NCBI GenBank assembly: GCA_902491565.1
Contig: CABUIE010000005.1
Location: 1 to 64,000, forward strand
Length of the DNA stretch: 64,000 nucleotides
Direction of reading: 5' to 3'
DNA from: an uncultured Collinsella sp.
Lineage (GTDB): Bacteria; Actinomycetota; Coriobacteriia; Coriobacteriales; Coriobacteriaceae
Part shown: positions 43,701 to 52,787 of the stretch, piece after piece
Numbering within the stretch: position 1 is the first letter of the stretch
Layout: each line of letters starts with the position of its first letter
Translations under genes and position numbers: made by a program
The notes under the pieces: generated by a model
Databases searched by the model: none
What the model was told of the DNA's origin: nothing
What the model saw: the letters and a program-made list of their open reading frames with translations, nothing else

Positions 43701-45176
43701 GTGTTTGATTCCCTGAGCGATCGCCTCAACGACACATTTGACCGCCTGCGCGGCAAGGGCAAGCTTACCGAGGCCGATATTACTTCGGCCATGCGCGATA
43801 TTCGCATGGCGCTGCTCGAGGCCGACGTTAACTTTAAGGTCGTCAAGGAGTTCGTCGCCAAGACCAAGGAGCGCTGCATGACCGCTGAGGTCATGGAGTC
43901 GCTCTCTCCGGCGCAAAACGTCGTCAAGATCGTGCTCGACGAGCTTACCGAGATGCTCGGCTCCACCGAGAGCAAGCTCGTCTTTAGCAACCGTATTCCC
44001 AATGTCATCATGCTTGTGGGTCTGCAGGGCTCCGGTAAGACCACGGCTGCCGTAAAGCTGGCCTACCTGCTCAAGAAGCAGGGTCGCTCGCCGTTGCTCG
44101 CCGCGTGCGACGTCTACCGTCCCGCTGCTGCCGACCAGCTGGCCACGCTCGGTGGCGAGATCGGCGTACCGGTCTTCCGCGGCGACGGTGCGCACCCGGT
44201 CGATATCGCCAAGGGCGCCATCCAGGAGGCCGTCGACCACCTGCGCGATGTGGTCATCGTCGATACCGCCGGACGTCTTCAGATCGATGAGCAGATGATG
44301 CAGGAGGCCGTGGACATCAAGAAGGCCGTCAAGCCCGATCAGGTGCTGATGGTCGTCGATGCCATGACCGGTCAGGATATCGTCAACGTCGTCTCGACCT
44401 TCGCCGAGCGCACCGACTTTGACGGCGTGATCATCTCTAAGCTCGACGGCGACGCCCGTGGCGGCGGCGCGCTTTCCGTGCGCCAGGTGACCGGCAAGCC
44501 CATCAAGTTTGTGAGCATGGGCGAGAAGCCCGATTCGCTGGAGCCGTTCTACCCCGATCGTATGGCCAAGCGCATTCTGGGTATGGGCGACGTTGTCGGC
44601 ATTATCGAGAAGGCCCAGGAGGCGGCCGACGCCGAGCAGCTCGAGGCCGCCGAGCGCATGCTGCGCGAGGGCTTTACCATGAACGACATGCTCGACCAGA
44701 TGAAGGCCGTCAAGAAGATGGGCGGCATGAAGGGCATTCTGGGCATGCTCCCCGGTGGCCAGCGTGCGCTTAACCAGATGGGTGGTAACCTGGACGAAGG
44801 TATCTTCGATAAGAACGAGGCCATCATCATGTCGATGACCAAGGAGGAGCGCCTTCGCCCCTCCATCATCAACGGCCAGCGCCGTGCCCGCATTGCCAAG
44901 GGCGCCGGCGTGACCCCCACCGAGGTCAATAGCCTTATGAAGCAGTGGGGCGAGATGAATAAGATGATGGGCCGCATGCGCACGATGGCCAATCAGGCGC
45001 AGGCCGGCGGCAAGAAGGGCAAGAAGGGTAAGAAGGGCAAAAAGATGCGCATGCCCAATATTCCCGGTCTGGATGCCATGGGGCTGGGCGGCATGGGCGG
45101 CCTGGGAACGGGCGGCCCCAAGTCCGATATGGACCTGCTGCGCCAGATGGAAGCGCAGATGCGCAACAAGAAGTAA
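43701..45176 (+). CDS. ffh: Signal recognition particle protein Ffh
   Basis: SRP54 GTPase that binds signal peptides and 4.5S RNA. The G domain has GLQGSGKTT (about 108), DVYRPAAADQL and DTAGRLQ; the Met-rich M domain (about 320-440) has MKKMGGMKGILGMLPG-like segments and the RNA-binding SMTKEERLRPSIINGQRRARIA. The C-terminal tail is Lys- then Gly/Met-rich. 491 residues. GTG 43701 follows AAGGAGTG. A stem-loop follows. Confidence 0.96.
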   Translation: MFDSLSDRLNDTFDRLRGKGKLTEADITSAMRDIRMALLEADVNFKVVKEFVAKTKERCMTAEVMESLSPAQNVVKIVLDELTEMLGSTESKLVFSNRIPNVIMLVGLQGSGKTTAAVKLAYLLKKQGRSPLLAACDVYRPAAADQLATLGGEIGVPVFRGDGAHPVDIAKGAIQEAVDHLRDVVIVDTAGRLQIDEQMMQEAVDIKKAVKPDQVLMVVDAMTGQDIVNVVSTFAERTDFDGVIISKLDGDARGGGALSVRQVTGKPIKFVSMGEKPDSLEPFYPDRMAKRILGMGDVVGIIEKAQEAADAEQLEAAERMLREGFTMNDMLDQMKAVKKMGGMKGILGMLPGGQRALNQMGGNLDEGIFDKNEAIIMSMTKEERLRPSIINGQRRARIAKGAGVTPTEVNSLMKQWGEMNKMMGRMRTMANQAQAGGKKGKKGKKGKKMRMPNIPGLDAMGLGGMGGLGTGGPKSDMDLLRQMEAQMRNKK

Positions 45177-45198
45177 CGACTAGTTGAGTCGTGTATGG

Positions 45199-45234
45199 CG
45201 AAGGCCGCCTGGATGGTATTCCAGGCGGCCTTCG
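45199..45234 (+). terminator. Hairpin after ffh
   Basis: CGAAGGCCGCCTGG (45199-45212) pairs with CCAGGCGGCCTTCG (45221-45234). The T-run is poor, so it may act as a bidirectional stop between convergent genes. Confidence 0.65.
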
Positions 45235-45292
45235 CCGTTTGTTCGCTGGTTGTCGCACGCGTGGAAGCGCGTTCTCGACGAGGTGCTTGCCG

Positions 45293-46057
45293 CTAGTGGC
45301 AGCCGCAGCCTTCGTGCCCGTCATGGTCGTGGTGACCGTGGCAGCCGCAGGACTCGCCATGCTCGTGGATGTGCTCGTGATCATGTCCATGGCAGTCGCA
45401 GGTGGCCTCGCCGTTCTGTGCGAGCGTGCCGGCAATGAGGGCCTCGACGCAGGCATCGCAGCTGCCCTGGGCGCCCGCATAGACCGTGATGCCGGCTTGG
45501 GCAAGCGCGTTGATAGCGCCGCCGCCGATACCGCCGCAAATGAGCGTGTCAACGCCACCGTTGGCAAGCAGGCCCGCCAAGGCGCCGTGGCCGGTGCCAC
45601 CGGTGCCTACGACCTGCTCGTTGAGCACCTTGCCATCCTGGATGTCGTAGATCTTGAACTGCTCGCTGCGGCCAAAGTGCATAAAGATGTTGCCGTTGTC
45701 GTACGTCGTTGCCACCCTCATGGTGCCGACCTCCTTTGCTGGCCATGCGGCCGTCGTCGTGGCGATGGGGGAGTACGCGATATTGCCGCCCGCGATGACG
45801 AGCGCTCGTCCGTTGACCAGCGCTTCGGCCACCTTGCGATGCGCGCGGCTGCAAATGGCCGCCACCGTTGCGCGGGCGATGCCCATCTGCTGGGCGACCG
45901 CCTCTTGGTTGAGACCTTCCAGGTCGCACAGGCGCAGCACCTCAAGCTCGTCGACGGTCATGTCGATGGCATCACCGCTGGCCAGGCCATCGGGGGTAAA
46001 GCCGCGGTATTCGGGGATGATCCCGACGCGGCGCAGTTTTTCGCGTCTTCCTGCCAT
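45293..46057 (-). CDS. DUF134 regulator fused to NifX/NifB-like domain with His/Cys-rich tail
   Basis: A 254-residue fusion. Residues 1-100 are DUF134, a sigma-70-like helix-turn-helix (VDELEVLRLCDLEGLNQEAVA, then GIARATVAAICSRAHRKV). Residues about 112-215 are a dinitrogenase iron-molybdenum-cofactor domain (NifX/NafY fold: VATTYDNGNIFMHFGRSEQF and ICGGIGGGAINAL). The last 38 residues are extremely rich in His, Cys, Asp and Gly (CDCHGHDHEHIHEHG, ending GCGCH) and should bind metal. ATG 46057 has AAGGAG six bases upstream. It is likely a metal- or Fe-S-responsive repressor that controls itself through the TGACATATGTCA sites. No nif genes are visible. Confidence 0.88.
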   Translation of the reverse strand: MAGRREKLRRVGIIPEYRGFTPDGLASGDAIDMTVDELEVLRLCDLEGLNQEAVAQQMGIARATVAAICSRAHRKVAEALVNGRALVIAGGNIAYSPIATTTAAWPAKEVGTMRVATTYDNGNIFMHFGRSEQFKIYDIQDGKVLNEQVVGTGGTGHGALAGLLANGGVDTLICGGIGGGAINALAQAGITVYAGAQGSCDACVEALIAGTLAQNGEATCDCHGHDHEHIHEHGESCGCHGHHDHDGHEGCGCH

Positions 46058-46071
46058 GCACACTCCTTATC

Positions 46072-46083
46072 TGACATATGTCA
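46072..46083. promoter_or_regulatory. Palindromic operator at the DUF134-NifX gene start
   Basis: TGACATATGTCA is a perfect 12-nt palindrome between the predicted -10 and the ribosome site of the minus-strand gene, overlapping the likely transcription start. A related site occurs at 46121-46140. Confidence 0.7.
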
Positions 46084-46088
46084 ACAAT

Positions 46089-46116
46089 AGGATAACGCGT
46101 TAGTCGTTGGGCGCAA
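46089..46116 (-). promoter_or_regulatory. Promoter of the DUF134-NifX gene
   Basis: On the minus strand TTGCGC (46116-46111), 16-base spacer, TATCCT (46094-46089). The two palindromes flank this promoter. Confidence 0.55.
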
Positions 46117-46120
46117 GGCA

Positions 46121-46140
46121 TTTCTGTCATATGTCAGAAA
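46121..46140. promoter_or_regulatory. Second palindromic operator between the divergent genes
   Basis: TTTCTGTCATATGTCAGAAA is palindromic at 16 of 20 positions and shares the CATATGTCA core with the site at 46072-46083. It lies just upstream of the minus-strand -35. Confidence 0.65.
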
Positions 46141-46213
46141 AAGGCTAAGATGCCTCGTTGCCGCATGCGGAGCCGCGCTGCCGTGCATTGCGTGTGCCGG
46201 ACTAAGTGTCCAA

Positions 46214-46241
46214 TTCGACACTCGCGCGCCTGGGCTACAAT
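46214..46241 (+). promoter_or_regulatory. Promoter of thyA-folA
   Basis: TTCGAC (46214-46219), 16-base spacer, TACAAT (46236-46241), 35 bases before the thyA start. Confidence 0.55.
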
Positions 46242-46275
46242 AAATCTCGCTTATAGGCGACTGACAGGAGGGTCA

Positions 46276-47124
46276 ATGAGCAAAGCTGATCAGCAGTTTG
46301 TAACCATGTGCCGCGATATCTTGGACCATGGCACCACCACCGAGGGCCAAAAGGTCCGTCCGGTGTGGGAGGACGGCACCCCTGCCTATACCATTAAAAA
46401 CTTTGGTGTCACGGCGCGCTATGATCTGCGCGAGGAGTTCCCCGCGCTCACCCTGCGTCGTACGGCGCTTAAGTCTGCCATGGACGAGATTCTGTGGATC
46501 TATCAAAAGAAGTCCAATAACGTGCATGACCTCAACAGCCATATCTGGGATGAGTGGGCCGATGAGACCGGTTCCATCGGTAAAGCCTACGGCTATCAGA
46601 TTGGTCAGAAGAGCCATTACGCCGAGGGCGACTTCGACCAGATGGACCGTGTACTGTACGACCTTAAGCACACGCCGTATAGTCGCCGCATTATGACCAA
46701 TACGTACGTGTTTAGCGATCTGTCCGAGATGCACCTTTATCCATGTGCCTATAGCGTGACCTATAACGTGACGCAGCGTCCTCAGGACGACAAGCCGACG
46801 CTCAACATGATTCTCAACCAGCGCAGCCAGGACATTTTGGCCGCGAACAACTGGAACGTGTGCCAGTACGCCATTTTGCTGATGATGGTCGCGCAGTCGG
46901 TCGATATGATTCCCGGTGAGCTGCTGCACGTGATCGCCGACGCCCATATCTATGATCGTCATGTCGATATCGTCCGCGAGCTTATCGAGCGTCCGCAGTT
47001 TGCGGCACCCAAGGTAACGCTCAACCCCGATGTGCATGACTTCTATGCGTTTACGACCGATGACCTGATCGTCGAGGGCTATGAGCACGGCCCGCAGGTC
47101 AAGAACATTCCCATTGCGGTGTAG
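46276..47124 (+). CDS. thyA: Thymidylate synthase ThyA
   Basis: Converts dUMP to dTMP with methylene-tetrahydrofolate. The catalytic Cys157 lies in LYPCAYSVTYNV, and substrate-binding RRIMTNTY, NQRSQDILAANNWN and HIYDRH motifs are clear. The length is 282 residues. ATG 46276 follows GGAGGG. The dihydrofolate produced is recycled by the product of the next gene, folA, which starts nine bases later. Confidence 0.96.
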   Translation: MSKADQQFVTMCRDILDHGTTTEGQKVRPVWEDGTPAYTIKNFGVTARYDLREEFPALTLRRTALKSAMDEILWIYQKKSNNVHDLNSHIWDEWADETGSIGKAYGYQIGQKSHYAEGDFDQMDRVLYDLKHTPYSRRIMTNTYVFSDLSEMHLYPCAYSVTYNVTQRPQDDKPTLNMILNQRSQDILAANNWNVCQYAILLMMVAQSVDMIPGELLHVIADAHIYDRHVDIVRELIERPQFAAPKVTLNPDVHDFYAFTTDDLIVEGYEHGPQVKNIPIAV

Positions 47125-47133
47125 GTGGTGCTC

Positions 47134-47652
47134 ATGACGTGTAAGCTATCTGCTATCGTCGCCGTGTGTGAGGATTGGGGCATTGGGTGCGAGGGCGACA
47201 TGGTGGTGTCCAATCGCGCCGACATGCGCCATTTTGTGGCGTGCACCAAAGGTTGCCCGGTTATTATGGGGCGCAAGACCCTGTTGAGTTTTCCCGGTGG
47301 GCGTCCGCTCAAGAACCGCCGCAATATCGTACTCACGCGCGACGAGGATTTTGCGCCCGAGGGCGTCGACGTGGTGCATAGCATTGACGAAGCGCTCGCC
47401 GCGGTTGCCGATGAGCCTGTTGCATGGGTGATCGGTGGCGGCGATGTGTATCGGCAGTTTTTGCCGTATTGCGTCGAGGCCGAGGTCACGCATAACCACT
47501 GCGTGCATGTCGTGGACACGTACTTTCCCGACTTGGACGCCGATCCCGCGTGGGAGATTGCGCAGCGTAGCGGGGTCGCGACGATTGCCGCCGGTGAGGG
47601 TGACGAGGGCGTCAATTATGAGTTCGTGACGTATCGTCGCATCGAGGCGTAA
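47134..47652 (+). CDS. folA: Dihydrofolate reductase
   Basis: Reduces dihydrofolate with NADPH. Recognised by the early WGIGCEGDMV (substrate loop), GCPVIMGRKTLLSFPGGRPLKNRRNIVLTR-type core and VIGGGDVYRQFLP. The length is 172 residues from ATG 47134, which has AGGTGG upstream; GTG codons at 47125 and 47128 are less likely. It functions directly with ThyA. Confidence 0.94.
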   Translation: MTCKLSAIVAVCEDWGIGCEGDMVVSNRADMRHFVACTKGCPVIMGRKTLLSFPGGRPLKNRRNIVLTRDEDFAPEGVDVVHSIDEALAAVADEPVAWVIGGGDVYRQFLPYCVEAEVTHNHCVHVVDTYFPDLDADPAWEIAQRSGVATIAAGEGDEGVNYEFVTYRRIEA

Positions 47653-47696
47653 ATCGCCTGGCGTGAACGGTATCATCGGGTTGATTGAATGTATGG

Positions 47697-47715
47697 GGCG
47701 GCGCTTAGCGTCGCC
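47697..47715 (+). terminator. Hairpin after folA
   Basis: GGCGGCGC (47697-47704), loop TTA, GCGTCGCC (47708-47715), then TCGTTT. A short stem with weak T-run. Confidence 0.5.
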
Positions 47716-47761
47716 TCGTTTGGTATAGATGTGCTGTAAAGAAGGGTGTGGGCTGGCTGCT

Positions 47762-48676
47762 ATGACTGATGCCGTTGAGGTTCTGCGAATTGATTCGCTC
47801 GATGACGAGCGGCTCGATGCCTACGTTCGATTGACCGAGCGCGAGCTGCGCTGCGTGCTGGAGCCGCAAAAGGGCATCTTTATCGCCGAGAGCGCCAAGG
47901 TTATCGAGCGCGCGGTGCGTGCCGGATACGAGCCGGTGAGCTTTCTTTTGGGTGAACGCTGGCTCGACCAGATGATGCCGCTGTTTGAGCGTCTGTTTGT
48001 GCGCGAGGGCGCGGATCCGGTTCCTGTGTTCGTGGCCTCCATGGAGCTTATGGAGCAGTTGACGGGCTTTAACGTGACGCGCGGTGCGCTCGCGGCGTTT
48101 CGTCGTCCGCGCCAGATTCCGGTTGATGAGTTCTTGGGTGGCGTCGTCGAGGCGGCGGGCGAGCGCCCGGTGCGCGTGTGCGTGCTCGAGGGTATTGTCG
48201 ACCACACGAACGTGGGTGCGATTTTCCGCTCGGCCGCTGCGCTCAATGTCGACGGTATTTTGGTCAGTCCGACGTGCTGCGACCCGCTGTATCGTCGCTC
48301 GGCTCGTGTAAGCATGGGCACGGTGTTTCAGGTGCCGTGGACGCGTATTGGCAGCGAGGCGCGCGTGTGGCCGCACGATGGCCTGGCTGCGCTGCACAAT
48401 GCCGGCTTTTCGTGTGCTGCCATGGCGTTGACGGACGATTCCGTATCGCTGGACGATCCCGTGCTGCAGGAGATTGACCGCTTGGCAATCTTTATGGGTA
48501 CCGAGGGTACCGGCTTGGGCGCCAAGACTATCGCAGGCTGCGACCGAGCCGTGCGCATTCCGATGGCGCACGGGGTCGATTCGCTCAACGTGGCCGCGGC
48601 GAGTGCCGTTGCCTTTTGGCAGCTGTGTCCGCACGTGAGCAATGAGTATCACTACCAGCCGGGGCTGTATCACTAG
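47762..48676 (+). CDS. TrmH/SpoU-family RNA 2'-O-methyltransferase
   Basis: SAM-dependent rRNA or tRNA ribose methyltransferase with the knotted SPOUT fold. Motif 1 (VDHTNVGAIFRSAAALNVDG), motif 2 (FMGTEGTGLG) and motif 3 (PMAHGVDSLNVAAASAV) are all present in the C-terminal half; the N-terminal substrate-binding part covers about 1-115. The length from ATG 47762 is 304 residues. No good ribosome site precedes that ATG, and 47729 is an alternative. The RNA target cannot be told. Confidence 0.88.
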   Translation: MTDAVEVLRIDSLDDERLDAYVRLTERELRCVLEPQKGIFIAESAKVIERAVRAGYEPVSFLLGERWLDQMMPLFERLFVREGADPVPVFVASMELMEQLTGFNVTRGALAAFRRPRQIPVDEFLGGVVEAAGERPVRVCVLEGIVDHTNVGAIFRSAAALNVDGILVSPTCCDPLYRRSARVSMGTVFQVPWTRIGSEARVWPHDGLAALHNAGFSCAAMALTDDSVSLDDPVLQEIDRLAIFMGTEGTGLGAKTIAGCDRAVRIPMAHGVDSLNVAAASAVAFWQLCPHVSNEYHYQPGLYH

Positions 48677-48801
48677 GCAGTTATTCCGCACCGCGCTCTA
48701 ATTCGAGGTGTTTCGGTCGCCGCCAGTCGGTGCTAAGCTGGTTTTGGCTTTGGTTTTAAATTGCTGTTTTGTTGTTTGTCGTATGCTTGTGGGGAGGGCG
48801 T

Positions 48802-50151
48802 GTGGCTAAGAAATCTACGGCTATCGATGTAACGCAAGGTGTTATTTGGCAGCAATTGCTGTCGCTGTGCGTTCCCATCTTCTTTAGCTCGTTTTTTCAG
48901 CAGGCCTACACGCTTATCGGTACCTATATCGTCGGCCAGTTTGGCGGCAAGCTCGCACTGGGTGGCATTCAGGCCACGATGGTGCTTACGGAGCTCTGCA
49001 TTGGTTTTTGCGTCGGTGTGGGTGCTGGCTGTGCCGTTATTACCGGTCAGTATTTTGGCCAGCACGATGATGAGCGACTGAGTCGTTCGGTCCATACGGC
49101 CATGACGCTTGCGCTGGTGGGCGGTATCGTTTTCTCGATTCTTGGCATAGTGTTCGTTGAGCCCATGCTGGTGCTTATGAACACGCCGCATGAACTATTG
49201 GCCGAGGGCGTGGCCTATGCTCGCTGTTATTTTGCCGCGATGGTTGCGGCACTGCTGCTTAATATGGGAACCGCACTGCTGCGTGCCGTGGGCGACACAC
49301 GCGGGCCCGCCGTGATCATTGCCTCTGGCTGCCTGGTTAACGTGGTGCTGGATATCATCTTTGTCGCTGTGTTGCATATGGAGGCGCTGGGCTGCGGCAT
49401 CGCAGTGGCGCTGACCATTTGCTCCAATGCAACGATGATCGTGTTTCGCATGATGCGCGCTCCGGGCGCATGGCGTCTTTCGCTGTCTAAGCTCGGCATC
49501 GATCGCGGTATTTGCAAGAGCATGATCTCGTGTGGCCTGCCGCTTGGCTTTCAGTCTGCTGCCTATTCGATTTCCAATGTTTTGATTCAGGTGTCGGTCA
49601 ACTCGTTTGGTGCCGATGTCACCACGGCGTGGGGTCTTTCGGGCCGCTTAGATGGCATTGTCTGGATGGTTACCGAGGCGCTCGGCGTGTCGATCACCAC
49701 GTTCTCGGCACAGAACTTTGGCGCGCGCAACTACGAGCGCATGCGCAAGGGCTACCATACGTCGCTCGTGCTGTCGTTTATGCTCATTGGTGGCCTGTCT
49801 GCCGTGCTGCTGGTGTTCTCGGGCCCGCTGTCGCGTTTGTTTGTCGACGATGCTTCGATTTCGGCGTACACCACGACCATCCTCCATTTCATTGCGCCGT
49901 TCTATGCGATTTTCTCGATTATCGAGAACGCCTCGGGCTCCATTCGCGGTGCCGGCGTGAGCTTGCAGCCTATGATGCTCACCATCTTTGGCACCGTTGT
50001 CTTGAGGGTGATCTGGGTGTTTGCGATCATGCCTTTCGATCCGTCGCTCGAGCATCTACTGCTGGTCTACCCCGTAACGTGGCTCATTACGGCCACGATG
50101 TTCACCATCTACCACCACAGCGGCAACTGGCTAGGCCGCGCCACCGCCTAA
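48802..50151 (+). CDS. MATE-family efflux transporter
   Basis: Cation-coupled multidrug-type exporter with about twelve membrane segments in two bundles (449 residues). The first helix pair (SLCVPIFFSSFFQQAYTLIGTYIVGQFGG) and the repeat counterpart SCGLPLGFQSAAYSISNVLIQ are typical of the MatE domain. The GTG at 48802 follows GGGGAGGG. It converges with cobO across an inverted repeat. Substrate unknown. Confidence 0.92.
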   Translation: MAKKSTAIDVTQGVIWQQLLSLCVPIFFSSFFQQAYTLIGTYIVGQFGGKLALGGIQATMVLTELCIGFCVGVGAGCAVITGQYFGQHDDERLSRSVHTAMTLALVGGIVFSILGIVFVEPMLVLMNTPHELLAEGVAYARCYFAAMVAALLLNMGTALLRAVGDTRGPAVIIASGCLVNVVLDIIFVAVLHMEALGCGIAVALTICSNATMIVFRMMRAPGAWRLSLSKLGIDRGICKSMISCGLPLGFQSAAYSISNVLIQVSVNSFGADVTTAWGLSGRLDGIVWMVTEALGVSITTFSAQNFGARNYERMRKGYHTSLVLSFMLIGGLSAVLLVFSGPLSRLFVDDASISAYTTTILHFIAPFYAIFSIIENASGSIRGAGVSLQPMMLTIFGTVVLRVIWVFAIMPFDPSLEHLLLVYPVTWLITATMFTIYHHSGNWLGRATA

Positions 50152-50234
50152 TGATCCCTTGGGGCGGAAGAAAATGGATCATTGTTCTCCGTCGTGATGT
50201 CGATGATCCGTTTTCCTCCGTCCCCTTCGGATCA
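50152..50234. repeat. Imperfect 31-bp inverted repeat between convergent genes
   Basis: The left arm (50152-50182, beginning TGATCCCTTGGGGCGGAAG) is the near-complement of 50203-50234 (ending CCGTCCCCTTCGGATCA), with a 20-base spacer. It fills the whole gap between the MATE and cobO stop codons and could stop transcription from both sides. Confidence 0.7.
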
Positions 50235-50235
50235 A

Positions 50236-50721
50236 TTAGTATTCGATGCCTTGGCGGGCCAGGAGGCCTTCGTCGAAGTAGTGTTTGACGGGGCGCATTT
50301 CGGTGACCAGGTCGGCGAGGTCCGCGAGGGGCAGCAGGCCGCGTCCGGTCAGTATGAGCTCTGTGGTGTCGGGTTTCATCGCGATCAGTTCCTCGGCATC
50401 CTCGCGCGTCACGAAGCCGCGGCGCATGGCCTCGCCGAGTTCGTCCAAAATCAGAACGTCGACCTGTGAGATCTGCTCGCGTGCGAGCTCCATGATCTGT
50501 GCGGCGCAAGCCTCGGGCGTGTCGCGGTCGGCTTGTACGATGCGTAGCCCCAATCGAGGCGCTGCGTCATGTTCGGCGCAGTGCAGCTTTTTGGCAAACT
50601 GAAGCATGAGTACGTCGAGCCCATAACCTGTGGCGCGCATCGCCAATCCCAGCGCAGCCGTGGTTTTGCCCTTGCCGTCTCCCGTATAGATTTGAACCTT
50701 GCCGACCTCCAGTGATGCCAT
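50236..50721 (-). CDS. cobO: Corrinoid adenosyltransferase, CobA/CobO type
   Basis: Adenosylates the cobalt of corrinoids with ATP. The P-loop variant GDGKGKTTAALGLAMRA is diagnostic, with VDVLILDELGEAMRRG as the Walker B region and LTGRGLLPLADLADLVTEM near the end. The length is 161 residues. It is a lone gene; no other cobalamin genes are nearby, which fits salvage of corrinoids. GGAGG lies eight bases before the start. It diverges from ftsH. Confidence 0.94.
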   Translation of the reverse strand: MASLEVGKVQIYTGDGKGKTTAALGLAMRATGYGLDVLMLQFAKKLHCAEHDAAPRLGLRIVQADRDTPEACAAQIMELAREQISQVDVLILDELGEAMRRGFVTREDAEELIAMKPDTTELILTGRGLLPLADLADLVTEMRPVKHYFDEGLLARQGIEY

Positions 50722-50813
50722 CTCTGTCCTTTCGTGCCCGGCGTAGGTTTATCGTCGCTCGGGTTGGGTATTCTAGAAACCATTATCAACCCCAGTAGAT
50801 GGAGTTCAAGCAG

Positions 50814-52706
50814 ATGGAGATGGATGACAACAAACGTAGACGGAATATGATCCTCTACGTGCTCATCGCCTTCGTCGTCTACCTCGTGCTCTCGACCGTT
50901 CTGTTCCCCAACATCGGTCACACGCAGCAGATTACGAAGACCGATTACTCGACGTTTGTCAAAGCGCTCGATAAGAAGAGTGTCGACAAGGTCGAGTACA
51001 ACACGGACGATTACTCGATTTATTACACCAAGAAGGGCGAGGACGAGAACATCGCCTATAAGACGACCGGTGTGCCGAACGATGCGGGCTTTACCGATCG
51101 CGTGCTTGAGTCTGGCGCTTCGCTGGAGTCGGTCGTTCCCGATAAAAACTCGGGTTTGATGACCTACTACCTGCTTACGCTTATCCTCCCCATGGCGATT
51201 TTCTTCCTCATCGGTTGGTGGCTCAACCGCCGCATGAAGAAGGCTATGGGCGATGACGGCCCGTCGATGAACTTTGGCGGCGGCGGTTTTGGCGGCGGCG
51301 GACTGGGTAAGTCCGGCGCGCGCGTGATCGCCTCCAAGGACGTGGGCGTGACCTTTAAGGACGTCGCCGGCCAGGAAGAGGCCAAGGAGTCTCTCAAGGA
51401 GGTCGTCGACTTTCTGGAGAAGCCGCAGCGCTACGAGGAGATTGGCGCCAAGCTGCCGCGCGGTGCTCTCCTTGTTGGCCCTCCGGGTACCGGTAAGACC
51501 CTGCTTGCCAAGGCTGTTGCCGGCGAGGCCGGTGTTCCGTTCTTTAGCATTTCGGGCTCTGAGTTCGTTGAGATGTTTGTTGGTCGCGGCGCTGCAAAGG
51601 TTCGTGACCTGTTTAAGCAGGCCAAGGAAAAGGCCCCGTGTATCGTCTTTATCGACGAGATCGATACCATTGGTAAGAAGCGCGATGGCGGCGGCTTTAG
51701 CGGCAACGACGAGCGCGAGCAGACGCTCAATCAGTTGCTGACCGAGATGGATGGCTTCGATAACCACAAGGGTATCGTTGTCCTTGCCGCAACCAACCGC
51801 CCCGACAGTCTCGATCCCGCTCTACTGCGCCCCGGTCGTTTTGACCGCCGCATCCCCGTCGAGTTGCCCGATCTGACCGGCCGTAAGAACATCCTCGAGC
51901 TCCACGCCAAGAGTGTGAAGACCCAGCCGCCGATCGATCTGACCGCGATTGCCCGCGCCACGCCCGGTGCCTCGGGCGCCGACCTGGCCAATATCATCAA
52001 CGAGGGCGCTCTGCGCGCCGTTCGCGAGGGTCGCAAGCGTGCAACCCAGGATGACTTTGAGGAGTCGGTGGAGGTCGTCATCGCCGGTCAGCAGCGCAAG
52101 TCCACGGTGCTGTCCGATCACGAGAAGCAGGTCGTTTCTTATCACGAGATCGGCCATGCTATTGTTGCCGCCCGCCAGAAGGGCTCTGCGCCGGTCACGA
52201 AGATCACCATCGTGCCGCGCACGAGCGGTGCTCTGGGCTACACCATGCAGGTGGAGGAGGACGAGCGCTTCCTGACCACACGCCAGGAGGTCCTGGACAA
52301 GCTCGCCGTCTATTGCGGTGGCCGTGCGGCCGAGGAGCTCATTTTTGGTGAGATGACGACCGGCGCCGCCAACGATATCGAGCAGGCCACCAAGCTCGCC
52401 CGCAACATGGTGACGCGCTTTGGTATGTCCGACGAGTTTGGCATGATGGCGCTCGGTACCGTGCAGAACGCGTATCTCAATCAGGATACGTCGCTCACCT
52501 GCGCCCCTGGTACGGCCGAGCGTGTAGACGCGATTGTCGCCAAGCTGATCGAGGACGCGCACGATCGCGCCCTGCAGATCCTCAAGGAGAACAAGTTCAA
52601 GCTCCATGAGCTGGCTCGTTATCTGTACAAGAAGGAGACCATCACGGGTGAGGAGTTCATGAACCTCCTCACGCGCGAGAATCCGCTGATGCCCAAGCAA
52701 CAGTAA
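50814..52706 (+). CDS. ftsH: ATP-dependent zinc metalloprotease FtsH
   Basis: Membrane AAA protease for quality control. Transmembrane segment 1 (about 14-32) is followed by an extracytoplasmic domain (33-118), transmembrane segment 2 (about 120-138), a Gly-rich linker, and the AAA domain with Walker A GPPGTGKT (222-229), CIVFIDEIDTIG and an SRH. The protease domain has HEIGH (444-448). ATG 50814 has GGAG nine bases upstream; 50799 and 50820 are alternatives. About 630 residues. A strong terminator follows. Confidence 0.96.
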   Translation: MEMDDNKRRRNMILYVLIAFVVYLVLSTVLFPNIGHTQQITKTDYSTFVKALDKKSVDKVEYNTDDYSIYYTKKGEDENIAYKTTGVPNDAGFTDRVLESGASLESVVPDKNSGLMTYYLLTLILPMAIFFLIGWWLNRRMKKAMGDDGPSMNFGGGGFGGGGLGKSGARVIASKDVGVTFKDVAGQEEAKESLKEVVDFLEKPQRYEEIGAKLPRGALLVGPPGTGKTLLAKAVAGEAGVPFFSISGSEFVEMFVGRGAAKVRDLFKQAKEKAPCIVFIDEIDTIGKKRDGGGFSGNDEREQTLNQLLTEMDGFDNHKGIVVLAATNRPDSLDPALLRPGRFDRRIPVELPDLTGRKNILELHAKSVKTQPPIDLTAIARATPGASGADLANIINEGALRAVREGRKRATQDDFEESVEVVIAGQQRKSTVLSDHEKQVVSYHEIGHAIVAARQKGSAPVTKITIVPRTSGALGYTMQVEEDERFLTTRQEVLDKLAVYCGGRAAEELIFGEMTTGAANDIEQATKLARNMVTRFGMSDEFGMMALGTVQNAYLNQDTSLTCAPGTAERVDAIVAKLIEDAHDRALQILKENKFKLHELARYLYKKETITGEEFMNLLTRENPLMPKQQ

Positions 52707-52734
52707 AGCCGCGGTCGAGCCGGTAAACGCCGAC

Positions 52735-52770
52735 GCCCCATTTGAGCAGCTATCTCAAATGGGGCGTTTT
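52735..52770 (+). terminator. Rho-independent terminator after ftsH
   Basis: GCCCCATTTGAG (52735-52746), 7-base loop, CTCAAATGGGGC (52754-52765), then GTTTT. Confidence 0.9.
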
Positions 52771-52787
52771 ACTTGAGAGGGATGGAA

